Positions 1 through 8,430 are shown, counted from the first letter of the stretch. The stretch: DNA of 64,000 bases from Tardiphaga sp. P9-11 (GCF_008329525.1 NZ_NPKQ01000004.1:310001-374000); one strand, 5' to 3'. The notes: a model not told the origin generated them from the letters alone. Numbers and translations are program-made.

Positions 1-357
1 ACCTTCACCGGGGCCGCCCCACGAGCGCAGCAGATTGCCGTCGGTATCGAATTCCAGAACGGGCGGTGCGGAGACGCAGCATTTCGAGCGTGGCGGATTG
101 AGCGCTGCGCCTTTCTCGTCATCGGTCAGCGACTTCGGGCGATGGATCACCCAGACATGACCGTCTTTGTCAGTGGTGATGCCGCCGACCTGACCGAGGA
201 TCCAGTTGTTCGGCAACGGCTTTGGCCAGGAGGCATCGACCTGGAAGCGGGGGATGTCGGCGGCGCGGGAGGGGAGAGGTGCGAATGACAGCGCGGCGAA
301 GGTGAGTGCTGCTGCAAGTATGCGCAGCGACCGCGTGCGATGAGTTGGCGATGCCAT
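1..357 (-). CDS. Secreted beta-propeller (NHL-like) protein, 5' part only
   Basis: The gene runs off the left edge, so only its first 119 codons are visible. The ATG at 357 is preceded by AGGGAGG five bases upstream. Residues 1 to about 32 form a signal peptide (Arg-rich n-region, Ala/Leu core, ending SRAA). The mature part begins IPRFQVDASWPKPLPNNW and continues with GGITTDKDGHVWVIHRP, which is the look of an NHL or six-bladed beta-propeller blade. A later segment carries an adjacent Cys pair (SKCCV). Proteins with this N-terminus are common and uncharacterised in Bradyrhizobium relatives. Function unknown; export to the periplasm is inferred from the signal peptide. Confidence 0.7.
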   Translation of the reverse strand, partial: MASPTHRTRSLRILAAALTFAALSFAPLPSRAADIPRFQVDASWPKPLPNNWILGQVGGITTDKDGHVWVIHRPKSLTDDEKGAALNPPRSKCCVSAPPVLEFDTDGNLLRSWGGPGEG

Positions 358-470
358 GACGACCTCCCTGATTTTCGGTGCGGGTTGTCCCGCTTGGGAG
401 GAAGTGAAGTCCGGCGGTAGGGAAGAGTCAATCTTGCGGCGCAGTGAAGACGCGCGGCGTTCTGCATTGT

Positions 471-508
471 GTAGGATGGGTAGAGCGGAGGCGTTCTACC
501 CATCCTAC
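471..508. terminator. Perfect 14-bp inverted repeat after the SDR gene
   Basis: GTAGGATGGGTAGA (471-484) and TCTACCCATCCTAC (495-508) form a perfect 14-bp stem with a 10-base loop. It starts 9 bases past the SDR stop codon on the minus strand. There is no clear T-run, so it may be a dispersed palindromic repeat that doubles as a terminator or 3'-end stabiliser. Similar TGGGTAGA-type hairpins are frequent between genes in Bradyrhizobium relatives (recalled, not checked). Confidence 0.6.
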
Positions 509-517
509 TGATCGGCA

Positions 518-1258
518 CTACGCCGGTGCGTGGAAGCCCATCACCTTGCCGGTTTTGTAGTCGACGAACTTGCCGGTCTCGGTCCATGACGGCAGACACA
601 GCGGCACGATGTGCTCTGCGACCTGTGCCGGCGTGTCGAGCGTTTCGGGGTCTTCACCAGGCATCACGATGGCGCGCATATGCGTGCGTACGGGACCGGG
701 ATTGAACAGGTTGACGCGGATGTTCTTGGTGGCGGTCTCGTTGGCCCAGACCCGCACCAGCGTTTCCAGCGCAGCCTTGGAGACGGCATAGGGGCCGCGA
801 TAGGCGGAGGCCTTGTTGGCGGTGCCGGATGTGACGAACACGGCGCGGCCGGCATCGGACTGCTGCAGCAGCGGCTCCATGCAGCGAATGAGCTGGAAAT
901 TCGCGGTGAGGTTCGTCGCCACGGTGTCGTTCCAGGCCTTCATCTCGATATGACCGAGCGGCGACGAGGGGCCTGCGACGCCGGCATTGCCGACCAGAAT
1001 ATCGAGCTTGCCATGACGCTCATGGAGCGCGGCGCCAAGGCGCGAGATTCCGTCGAGATCGGTAATGTTGAGCGGCACCAGCGTGGCGCTGCCGCCCTCG
1101 GCGCGGATCGCGTCATCGAGTTCTTCAAGGCCGCCTTGCGTGCGGGCCACTGCAACGATATGCGCGCCGGCCTTGGCCAATGCGAGGGCGGTGGCATAGC
1201 CGATGCCGCGCGAGGCGCCGGTGACGAGGGCGATGCGGGAGGCGAGGGGGGTGGTCAT
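518..1258 (-). CDS. SDR family NAD(P)-dependent oxidoreductase
   Basis: 246 aa, normal length for a classical short-chain dehydrogenase/reductase. The Rossmann motif TGASRGIG lies near residues 14-21 and the NAG motif appears as VGNAGVAG near residue 90. The catalytic set is a Ser in VTSGTAN followed by YAVSK (Tyr and Lys). The cofactor should be NAD(P)(H); the substrate cannot be told from sequence. The C-terminus (PSWTETGKFVDYKTGKV) resembles YciK-like cytosolic SDRs. It lies downstream of purF on the same strand but is separated from it by a 150-bp palindromic repeat element, so co-transcription is doubtful. The start at 1258 gives the usual short lead into the first beta strand. Confidence 0.9.
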   Translation of the reverse strand: MTTPLASRIALVTGASRGIGYATALALAKAGAHIVAVARTQGGLEELDDAIRAEGGSATLVPLNITDLDGISRLGAALHERHGKLDILVGNAGVAGPSSPLGHIEMKAWNDTVATNLTANFQLIRCMEPLLQQSDAGRAVFVTSGTANKASAYRGPYAVSKAALETLVRVWANETATKNIRVNLFNPGPVRTHMRAIVMPGEDPETLDTPAQVAEHIVPLCLPSWTETGKFVDYKTGKVMGFHAPA

Positions 1259-1277
1259 GACAACTCGTAACTCTCAG

Positions 1278-1425
1278 GCGTCATCCCCGCGAAGGCGGGG
1301 ATCCATACACGCGGAGAGTTATGATGCGGGAACGCGCTCATGTCTAATCCTGAGCGACACAAAACCGATGGAGGCTATGGATCCCCGCTCCGCATGCGCG
1401 TTCGGCGCACTAGGCGGGGACGAGA
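1278..1425. repeat. Nested palindromic repeat element of about 150 bp
   Basis: The two ends are inverted copies. GCGGGGATCCATA (1295-1307) pairs perfectly with TATGGATCCCCGC (1376-1388), and the outer GCGTCATCCCCGC (1278-1290) pairs imperfectly with GCGGGGACGAGAC (1413-1425). Each end can also fold on itself (ATCCCCGC-gaag-GCGGGGAT on the left). The element fills most of the gap between purF and the SDR gene and has no ORF. It looks like a small non-autonomous, REP-like element. Confidence 0.75.
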
Positions 1426-1440
1426 CGAGAGTTTGAGTGG

Positions 1441-2934
1441 TCAGCTCGCCTCAGCCAGCAGCGAGAGCTGCCGCGGGGCGTCGATTTCGCTCATGTCGGT
1501 GAGCGGGGTCGGGTAGTCGCCGGTGAAACAGTGGTCGGCGAATTTCGGATGCGCTGCGTCGCGGCCCGATTCGCCCATGGCGCGGTAGATGCCGTCGACC
1601 GAGACGAAGGCCAGCGAATCCGCGCCGATCAGATCGCGCATTTCTTCCAGCGTGTGGGTGGCGGCGAGGAGGCCGGCGCGGTCCGGCGTATCGATGCCAT
1701 AATAATCCGGATGGGTGATCGGCGGCGAGGCGATGCGGAAGTGGACTTCCTTGGCGCCGGCGTCGCGCATCATCTTGACGATCTTCTTCGACGTGGTGCC
1801 CCGCACCAGACTGTCGTCGATCAGCACGATGCGCTTGCCTTCGATGGCGGCGCGGTTGGCCGAATGTTTCATGCGCACGCCGAGTTCGCGCACGCTCTGG
1901 GTCGGCTGGATGAAGGTGCGGCCGACATAGTGATTGCGGATGATGCCGAGTTCGAACGGCACGCCCGAGGCACGGGAATAACCGATCGCGGCAGGCACGC
2001 CGGAGTCCGGCACCGGCACGATCACGTCGGCTTCCACATGGGTCTCGCGGGCAAGCTGTTCGCCCATCGCCTTGCGGGTGTCGTAGACCGAGCGTCCGCC
2101 GACGATTGAGTCAGGGCGCGCGAAATAGATATACTCGAAGATGCAGGGGCGCGGCGCTTGCGGCGCGAACGGCTTGTGGCTCTGTGCGCCGCTTTCGTCG
2201 AACACGATGACTTCGCCTGGCTCGATGTCACGGACATATTTGGCGCCGATGATGTCGAGCGCGCAGGTCTCCGAGGCGAGGATCGGACAACCATCGAGGT
2301 CACCCAGCACCAGCGGACGAATGCCGAGCGGATCGCGGGCGCCGACCAGTTTCTTGTTGGTCAGCGACACCAGCGCATAGGCGCCTTCGATGGCGCGCAG
2401 TGCTTCGATGTAGCGGTCGATGAAACGGTTGCGCTTGGAATGTGCGACGAGGTGCAGGATCACCTCGGTGTCGGTGGTCGACTGCATCATCGCGCCGTTC
2501 TTCACGAGTTCGCGGCGCAGGGTCAGACCGTTGGTGAGGTTGCCGTTATGGGCGACTGCAAAACCGCCGGCATTGAGTTCGGCGAACAGTGGTTGGACGT
2601 TGCGGAGAATGGTTTCGCCTGTGGTGGAGTAGCGGGTGTGGCCGACGGCGGCAGTGCCGGGCAGGCGCTCGATCACTTCGCGGCGGGAGAAGGTGTCGCC
2701 GACGAGGCCGAGGCGGCGTTCGGAATGGAAGCGCTTGCCGTCGAAAGCGACGATGCCGGCAGCCTCCTGTCCGCGATGCTGAAGGGCGTGGAGCCCGAGC
2801 GCCGTAATCGCCGCTGCATCGGGATGTCCATAAATACCAAATACACCGCATTTTTCGCGGAGCATGTCGCCGTCTAAGTCAGGATTACGCATGGTGGTGC
2901 TCGCGTCGTCGGAAGGGCTCTGCATCGGATCCAT
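1441..2934 (-). CDS. purF: Amidophosphoribosyltransferase
   Basis: 497 aa. Catalyses the first committed step of de novo purine synthesis: glutamine plus PRPP to 5-phosphoribosylamine. The N-terminal glutamine amidotransferase domain begins at KCGVFGIYGH (Cys about residue 29), with a short N-terminal extension that would be removed to expose the nucleophile. HALQHRGQEAAGI and GHTRYSTTG are typical of the class II amidotransferase fold. The PRPP-binding motif of the type I phosphoribosyltransferase domain is VLIDDSLVRGTTS. The ATG at 2934 is preceded by GAAAGG. It lies 35 bp downstream of cvpA, the widespread cvpA-purF arrangement. The purine genes purM and purN lie far away, near 60 kb. Confidence 0.97.
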   Translation of the reverse strand: MDPMQSPSDDASTTMRNPDLDGDMLREKCGVFGIYGHPDAAAITALGLHALQHRGQEAAGIVAFDGKRFHSERRLGLVGDTFSRREVIERLPGTAAVGHTRYSTTGETILRNVQPLFAELNAGGFAVAHNGNLTNGLTLRRELVKNGAMMQSTTDTEVILHLVAHSKRNRFIDRYIEALRAIEGAYALVSLTNKKLVGARDPLGIRPLVLGDLDGCPILASETCALDIIGAKYVRDIEPGEVIVFDESGAQSHKPFAPQAPRPCIFEYIYFARPDSIVGGRSVYDTRKAMGEQLARETHVEADVIVPVPDSGVPAAIGYSRASGVPFELGIIRNHYVGRTFIQPTQSVRELGVRMKHSANRAAIEGKRIVLIDDSLVRGTTSKKIVKMMRDAGAKEVHFRIASPPITHPDYYGIDTPDRAGLLAATHTLEEMRDLIGADSLAFVSVDGIYRAMGESGRDAAHPKFADHCFTGDYPTPLTDMSEIDAPRQLSLLAEAS

Positions 2935-2969
2935 CGCGCCTTTCAGGTGTCGCGAGAAACTAAGAACGC

Positions 2970-3602
2970 CTAGCGTCCCGCCGGTTTGCCATCGATCAGC
3001 TTTTTCAGGCTGTCGCGGGCAGGTTTGGAATAGCCATCCGCGGCGCCGGGCGCTGTGGGCTCGGCGTCGGTCGTATCCTCATCGGGTTTGTTTTTCTTGA
3101 ACCTCTTCAAGATGGTGTTTTCAGGGTCATCCGGCAAGAGCGCCATCAGCCAATTGCCGGTCGATTCCAGCACAACCCGCGATTTGGCACCTGTGACCCA
3201 GTCCGGACGCTGCTTGTCCGGCACCAGCCATGAGAAGAACAGGAACGCGACGACCACGATCAGGAGGCCGCGGGCAAGGCCGAACAGGAAGCCCAGCGTG
3301 CGGTCCAGCGCACCGATGCGCGAATCCAGGATCATGTCGGAGATGCGGACGGTGATGATCGAGACCACGATCAGCGTGCCGATAAACACGCCGGCCACCA
3401 CCACGATGCTGGCGACGGTATCGTTGTTGAAATAAGTTTTAGCGGTCGGGAGCAGCTTCTGGAAAGCAAACAGGGTGACCAGCGCTGCGGCGCCCCAGGC
3501 TGCGATCGACAGGATCTCGCGCATGAAGCCGCGGACCATGGCCAGGAGGCCAGAGATCAGCATGACGCCGAGCAGGACAAGGTCGAGAATCGTGATCGGC
3601 AT
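2970..3602 (-). CDS. cvpA: CvpA family membrane protein
   Basis: 210 aa. Four hydrophobic segments (about residues 5-22, 28-48, 63-84 and 100-125) are followed by a charged cytoplasmic tail rich in Lys, Asp and Pro. The opening ITILDLVLLGVMLISGLLAM and the MVRGFMREILSIAAW segment are typical of the CvpA/colicin V production family. Its role is envelope-related but not firmly established; linkage to purF is the classical context and is seen here. The ATG at 3602 begins the first membrane helix directly. Confidence 0.92.
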   Translation of the reverse strand: MPITILDLVLLGVMLISGLLAMVRGFMREILSIAAWGAAALVTLFAFQKLLPTAKTYFNNDTVASIVVVAGVFIGTLIVVSIITVRISDMILDSRIGALDRTLGFLFGLARGLLIVVVAFLFFSWLVPDKQRPDWVTGAKSRVVLESTGNWLMALLPDDPENTILKRFKKNKPDEDTTDAEPTAPGAADGYSKPARDSLKKLIDGKPAGR

Positions 3603-3840
3603 CGGCTGGTCAGGTCCGCTCGTGAATCAGAAACCGCGAATCGGCACAGGCTGCCGCTTCAGGTGACGGTGATATGGCACGTCTCGCAAGGCCGGAAAAC
3701 CGCTATCGGCCGCAAGAGCACACCAGATCACACCATTGTTCCGCTTTGGGCAAAATGCCTTAACGGAGCGTGTTGCACATCTGCGCAGTTGGTTGCGCGC
3801 GCATTCTATAGCGGCCGTAGCCGCGCAGGTCACCCGCGCG

Positions 3841-5301
3841 TCAGCCGTCTCGGCGCTTGAATCGCGCCGGTGCGGTATTTTTCTCGTCATCTGTGCTTTT
3901 GCTGTTGTCGCGCGTGGGTTTTACGCCGCGCGCGGCGATGTCGGCGACCAGCGAGGTGAGGCCTCCGATGGTATTGAGAGACAGTCCGGCGTCGCCGCCG
4001 GGGTCACCGCGCGCCGATTCCGGCAGCACTGCCCGGCCGAAGCCGAGCTTCGCGGCTTCCTTGAGCCGCGCCGAGGTCTGCGCCACCGGGCGGACCGCAC
4101 CGGACAGCGAGATTTCGCCGAAATAGACCGCATCCGGCGGTAGCGGCGCGTTGCAGAGCGACGACACCAAAGCTGCGGCGGCGGCCATGTCGGCGGCGGG
4201 CTCGTTAATGCGCAATCCGCCGGCGACGTTGAAATAGACATCGTAGCCCGACAACTTGACCCCGCAATGCGCCTCCAGCACCGCTAGCACCATAGACAGG
4301 CGGGATGAATCCCAGCCGACCACCGCGCGGCGCGGAGTGCCCAGCGTTGTCGGCGCAACCAGAGCCTGCAGTTCCACCAGCACCGGGCGGGTGCCCTCCA
4401 TGCCGGCGAACACGGCGGTGCCGGGTGAACCCAAATCGCGATCCGACAAAAACAGTTCGGAGGGGTTCGACACCTCGCGCAGGCCCAGGCCGGTCATTTC
4501 GAACACGCCGATCTCGTCGGTCGGGCCGAAGCGGTTCTTCACCGCGCGCAAGATGCGGAACTGCTGCGAACCTTCGCCCTCGAAGGACATCACGGCATCC
4601 ACCATGTGCTCGACCACGCGGGGGCCGGCGATCTGGCCGTCCTTGGTGACATGGCCGACCAGGATGATGGTGGCGCCGGATTTCTTGGCGAAGCGAATGA
4701 GCGCCTGCGCCGAGGCGCGGACCTGGGTCACGGTGCCCGGCGCGGATTCCACCGTGTCGGTCCACATGGTCTGGATCGAGTCGATCACGATCAGCCGCGG
4801 CACCGTACCTTCGGACAGCGTGGCGACGATATCCTCCACCGAGGTTTCGGACGCGAGCTGCACCGAGGCGTCCGCGAGGCCCAGACGCGACGCGCGCAGC
4901 CGGACTTGCGCCACAGCTTCTTCGCCGGAGATGTAGACCACGCGGTGGCCGGCCCGCGCCATCAGGCTGGTGGCCTGCGTCAGCAAGGTCGACTTGCCGA
5001 TGCCGGGATCGCCGCCGATCAGCAGTACCGAGCCGCGCACGAAACCGCCGCCGGTGACGCGGTCGAGCTCGCCCATCCCCGAGGGAATGCGCGGTGCGTC
5101 ATTGCTCTGGCCGGTCAGGCTTTCGAGATTGAAGGTGCGCCCCTTGCGCTTGGAGCGCGCACTGACCGGAATCGTGGTGACGCCGGTGGTGTCCTCCTCG
5201 GCCAGCGAATTCCACTCGCCGCAGGCGTCGCACTTGCCCTGCCACTTGTTATAGGCGGCACCGCAATTCTGGCAGACGAAGGAGAGGAGGTTTTTGGCCA
5301 T
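3841..5301 (-). CDS. radA: DNA repair protein RadA
   Basis: 486 aa from the ATG at 5301. The reading frame stays open 16 codons further upstream, but MAKNLLSFVCQNCG is the conserved N-terminus. Residues 10-30 hold the four-Cys zinc finger (CQNC then CDAC). The Walker A is GGDPGIGKST, the RadA-specific KNRFG motif follows (VKNRFGPTDE), and the C-terminal half is the Lon-like domain. It is a RecA-family branch-migration ATPase acting in recombinational repair in the cytoplasm. A decayed copy of its first 30 codons lies 278 bp upstream in the same orientation. Confidence 0.96.
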   Translation of the reverse strand: MAKNLLSFVCQNCGAAYNKWQGKCDACGEWNSLAEEDTTGVTTIPVSARSKRKGRTFNLESLTGQSNDAPRIPSGMGELDRVTGGGFVRGSVLLIGGDPGIGKSTLLTQATSLMARAGHRVVYISGEEAVAQVRLRASRLGLADASVQLASETSVEDIVATLSEGTVPRLIVIDSIQTMWTDTVESAPGTVTQVRASAQALIRFAKKSGATIILVGHVTKDGQIAGPRVVEHMVDAVMSFEGEGSQQFRILRAVKNRFGPTDEIGVFEMTGLGLREVSNPSELFLSDRDLGSPGTAVFAGMEGTRPVLVELQALVAPTTLGTPRRAVVGWDSSRLSMVLAVLEAHCGVKLSGYDVYFNVAGGLRINEPAADMAAAAALVSSLCNAPLPPDAVYFGEISLSGAVRPVAQTSARLKEAAKLGFGRAVLPESARGDPGGDAGLSLNTIGGLTSLVADIAARGVKPTRDNSKSTDDEKNTAPARFKRRDG

Positions 5302-5817
5302 GAGGGTGAGGGAATCGGGGTTAGGGGGAGGTAGGGTGGTGGATAGCATGAAATGCCGGACGAAGCGGCCGTTTCATCGCAGTGCAGGGGCGCTCTGTAT
5401 GATCGGTTACTGTAATCCAACGACAGACGCCGGCCATCCAGCGGGGGTCTCAGCTACCTTGCTTCGAAGCTGCAGCGCTTGCGTCAATGGGGCTCGCCGC
5501 AGGAGGTGCATTTGCCATGTGGCGATTATACGCCTCGCCCGTAATTCCGGCAGACGAAAGAGAGGAGGGATTCTGCTATAAGCGGAGGGGGGAGTGCCTT
5601 TAAACCGGAGTGAGTTGGTCGATCTCACGATTTGAGCAAAGCGTGCGCACTCCAACCATAGCGAAGTCCTGGATGGTTGTTTCGCCACGCTCGGGCTTCC
5701 ATCTGTTCTTGCTTGATTTCATGTTAGCGCAGCGATCATTTGGCCGCGCCAAATGGGGCTGGCGATGGTCTGATCGCGCAAGTCCCCCATTCAGTGGTGT
5801 TCTCGTTCAATAATTGC
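5302..5817. other. Intergenic region with a radA scar
   Basis: About 515 bp without an intact gene. It separates the minus-strand purine/radA block from the plus-strand PIG-L/glycosyltransferase pair. The only recognisable content is the degenerate radA 5' fragment (5484-5579). The DNA to its right is visibly lower in GC than the core blocks. Short ORFs here are not convincing. Confidence 0.6.
5484..5579 (-). pseudogene. Degenerate duplicate of the radA N-terminal zinc-finger segment
   Basis: Read on the minus strand from 5579, the DNA starts ATA GCA GAA TCC CTC CTC, against ATG GCC AAA AAC CTC CTC in radA. It aligns codon for codon without gaps over about 30 codons. Visible matches include LLSFVC, then N, G, and GKC..CGE. 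The start codon is ATA instead of ATG, the second zinc Cys is Tyr, an in-frame TAA falls at codon 18 and a TGA at codon 32. This is a broken remnant, not a gene. It could be left from DNA integration at the 5' end of radA or from a local partial duplication. Confidence 0.8.
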
Positions 5818-6594
5818 ATGATGATTTCAACCAGTTCTGCATTTTTCTCCGCGCATCCGGGTCACGAGCTTCGAATCCATGGATGGCTATCCCAACAGAA
5901 ACCGCTCTGCTTCGTTCTGACCACGGGGGCCCGCTCCGGCACCGATAGCGCAAGATTGGTGGCCACGTCGGATCTGATCGAGTCCATGAGTGGGCGGCGC
6001 GCCAGCATATTTGGCGATCTCTTGGACCGCGAGTTGTATTCACAGGTCCTGGCAGGCGATGCATCGCGAATGGAGCATCTCGTCCGCGTGACCATTAATA
6101 CCTTGATTGCAAATGAGGTCACGGTTCTGGTTGTCGATGGATGGCAGCTTTATTCGGTGAGCCATGATCTGGCTCATGTCATGGGGCGGATCGCCGCGCA
6201 GCACGCCTCGCTAGCTCTGAAAAGAGAAATAACGGTGCTCCAATATATGGTTGTTCCAAACGCAATCTCTGGCGCCAGCGATATGGGAAAGTGTGTCGGT
6301 GTCGTCGAACTATCGGAGGACGAACTTCGTGCGAAGCAACGCGCTATCGAGGGATATCCCGGGATAGATGGAGAGAGAGAGGAAATCGCGAAAATTGAAG
6401 GTCTGCATGCTTTGGGTGCGGAGTATTTCTTCGTGCCTCCGGATCTCAAGCTCTTGCTGGAGAAACCGCAGATCAAGCCGCTTTATGAGCAGTACGGCGA
6501 AGAACGCGTTCAAAGAGGGGTTTATCGCGAGGTTATCCGGTGGAGGCATGTTGAAGCTATCCTCGCCCAGTTGGCGAAGAGTTTCGAAATTTGA
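5818..6594 (+). CDS. PIG-L-like (LmbE-related) protein with altered metal motif
   Basis: About 258 aa from the ATG at 5818 (ATG at 5821 equally possible). The longer frame from 5740 adds an unconvincing leader. The N-terminus SAFFSAHPGHELRIHGWL sits where PIG-L/LmbE deacetylases have AHPDDE; here the two Asp are Gly15 and His16. A later SHDLAHV could supply another metal His. Those enzymes remove N-acetyl groups from sugars using zinc, so an altered mechanism or loss of activity is possible. The stop lies 3 bp before a glycosyltransferase gene, so the two are probably co-translated. The fold assignment rests on motif resemblance only. The GC content is below that of its neighbours. Confidence 0.55.
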   Translation: MMISTSSAFFSAHPGHELRIHGWLSQQKPLCFVLTTGARSGTDSARLVATSDLIESMSGRRASIFGDLLDRELYSQVLAGDASRMEHLVRVTINTLIANEVTVLVVDGWQLYSVSHDLAHVMGRIAAQHASLALKREITVLQYMVVPNAISGASDMGKCVGVVELSEDELRAKQRAIEGYPGIDGEREEIAKIEGLHALGAEYFFVPPDLKLLLEKPQIKPLYEQYGEERVQRGVYREVIRWRHVEAILAQLAKSFEI

Positions 6595-6597
6595 AGA

Positions 6598-7803
6598 ATG
6601 AAGATCCTCTTCACAAATATCCAGCTCTCGCACAGGTCTGGCACCGAAATTGTCGTCCGGGATCTGGCTCAAAGGTTTGGCGAGGCAGGTCACGAGGTCA
6701 CCATATATGCTCCTGCGCTAGGCGAATTCGCGAATGAAGTGCGATCTGACGATATCCGGGTGATCGACGATTTGCGGGAATTCGATGGCGTTCCCGACAT
6801 CATCCATGGACATCACACGCTGCCGACAGCTGAAGCTATCATCGCGTTTCCCTCCGTGCCCGCAATATGGGTCTGTCACGGTGCGCAGTCCTGGTTTGAT
6901 CAGCTTCCTCCCTTTACGCAGGTGAGGCGCATTTTTGCTGTTGATGACACGTGTCGTTCCCGCCTCGTAACCGAAGGGGTGGCGCCTGAGAGGATCGACA
7001 TTTTGCCCAATGCGGTCGATCTGAGACGATTTCAGACGCGCACCACGCCTCTGCCGGCGCGGCCGGCGCGTGCCGTTTCCCTGGTCAAGCATAGCGGCCC
7101 GATTGAGCTGATCGTTGAAGCCTGCCGGGTCAAAGGCATCCCGCTCGAATTACACGGACACGGGGTTGGCCGGCCAATCGGCGATATCGAGCGGGTCTTC
7201 GCAGAAAACGATCTCGTTTTCGCGACAGCGCGAACGGCGCTGGAAGCGATGGCGGTCGGTGCGGCCGTCATACTGGTCGATGGTCGCGGTTTCGGCGGGC
7301 TCGTGACGTCCCGGAATTTCGAAAACGGACGTCGGCTGAATTTCGGTCTGGGTCTGCTGAAACGCGATCCGACGCTGGAATTGTTGATCGGTGCAATAGA
7401 AGATTACGATCCACTGGATGCAGCGGTCGTCAGCAAAAAGGTGCGCTCGGAGGCAGGCCTGGATTGCCTGGTAGCTCGGCTTGAAGGCATCTACTCATCG
7501 ACGATCTCCCAATGGCGACCTGAGCGGGATTTTAACCGGGAGACGTTTCGCGCCGAGCAGATCAAATTCAACAGTGACTGGTTACCCCGGACGCAAGCCG
7601 GAATCCCCTGGATGGAAGAGGTGCAGCGATTGCGAAACCAGGCGACCGAGCTGAATGATGTGTTAGCACGTCGCACGATCGAGCTATCTGATCGTTCCAT
7701 CGAGCTATCCGAGTGTAAAAGAGTGGTTCGATCATACGAATCCGCACGCTCTGTTCGATTTGCGAGAAAGTTGCGTCAATGGGCGAGATTCTGGCGTGGT
7801 TGA
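6598..7803 (+). CDS. GT4-type glycosyltransferase with C-terminal coiled coil
   Basis: 401 aa. MKILFTNIQLSHRSGTEIVV with DLAQRFGEAGHEVTIYAP is the usual GT-B N-terminal opening. VDDTCRSRLVTEGV with DILPNAVDLRRF marks the domain linker, and TARTALEAMAVGAAVI is the donor-side segment of the GT4 family. The GlcNAc/mannose-type E(x7)E motif is not clear. Residues about 335-380 form a heptad-rich segment containing two IELSxRS-like repeats, then a basic tail. It starts 3 bp after the PIG-L-like gene, which suggests a two-gene unit acting on one glycan. Lower GC than flanking core genes suggests transfer. Confidence 0.75.
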   Translation: MKILFTNIQLSHRSGTEIVVRDLAQRFGEAGHEVTIYAPALGEFANEVRSDDIRVIDDLREFDGVPDIIHGHHTLPTAEAIIAFPSVPAIWVCHGAQSWFDQLPPFTQVRRIFAVDDTCRSRLVTEGVAPERIDILPNAVDLRRFQTRTTPLPARPARAVSLVKHSGPIELIVEACRVKGIPLELHGHGVGRPIGDIERVFAENDLVFATARTALEAMAVGAAVILVDGRGFGGLVTSRNFENGRRLNFGLGLLKRDPTLELLIGAIEDYDPLDAAVVSKKVRSEAGLDCLVARLEGIYSSTISQWRPERDFNRETFRAEQIKFNSDWLPRTQAGIPWMEEVQRLRNQATELNDVLARRTIELSDRSIELSECKRVVRSYESARSVRFARKLRQWARFWRG

Positions 7804-7932
7804 GCTCTCTGTGTGCGATGCATTGCTATCGAGCGTGCACAGTTCCAGATACGTCCTTTGAAACCTGAGGTTTGAGAGAACCGCCCTCATCAATTCTTAA
7901 GCACGTTCATCAAGGTAAATATCAGGACCGCG

Positions 7933-7960
7933 TTGACCGGCAGTGATGCTTGGCTAAGTG
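7933..7960 (+). promoter_or_regulatory. Candidate sigma-70-type promoter
   Basis: TTGACC (7933-7938) and TAAGTG (7955-7960), 16 bp apart, lie 57 bp upstream of the secreted Cys-rich protein. The -10 is poor, so this is only a candidate. Confidence 0.3.
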
Positions 7961-8016
7961 TCGCGCATCAAAGCGATACGCCTCCATTTCAAACCAGCTC
8001 GCCACGGGACCTGATC

Positions 8017-8430
8017 ATGAAAAAATTGATTGCTGCTGCACTGTTCGCCACTGTCGCCGGAATGGCGATGCCCGGTGTTGCCTCGGCAGGCTGCTATAAT
8101 TGTTACGCGCCGCCGCCGCCGTGCCAGACCTGCTATCAGCAGCAAGTGGTGCCGCCGCAGTATCGCACCGTCGAAGAGACGGTGATGGTGGCTCCCGGCC
8201 GCACCGTCCGACATCGCACGCCGGCCCAGTACGAAACCGTGATGGTGCCGAAGACCGTAATGGTCGCACCGGCGCGCGTCGACTACGAGCGGATCCCGGC
8301 GCAATACGCCACCCAGCACCGCGTTCAGATGGTCGCACCGGCGCAGGTCTATTACGCACCGGTGCAGCAGGGCTGCTCGACCTGCAATCGCGGCTTCAAC
8401 TTCGGCTCAAGCTACGGATACGGCTACTAA
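8017..8430 (+). CDS. Small secreted Cys/Pro-rich repeat protein
   Basis: 137 aa from the ATG at 8017, preceded by a GGGA-type site; a longer frame from 7933 would put residues ahead of an obvious signal peptide. MKKLIAAALFATVAGMAMP through GVASA is a Sec signal with cleavage after ASA. The mature protein opens with CYNCYAPPPPCQTC and then repeats a unit of the type (E/K)TVMVAP..V..RxPAQYxT two to three times. It ends CSTCNRGFNFGSSYGYGY. The repeats suggest a structural or surface role, with Cys pairs for disulfides. I do not recognise a characterised homologue. A strong hairpin follows the stop. Confidence 0.7.
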   Translation: MKKLIAAALFATVAGMAMPGVASAGCYNCYAPPPPCQTCYQQQVVPPQYRTVEETVMVAPGRTVRHRTPAQYETVMVPKTVMVAPARVDYERIPAQYATQHRVQMVAPAQVYYAPVQQGCSTCNRGFNFGSSYGYGY

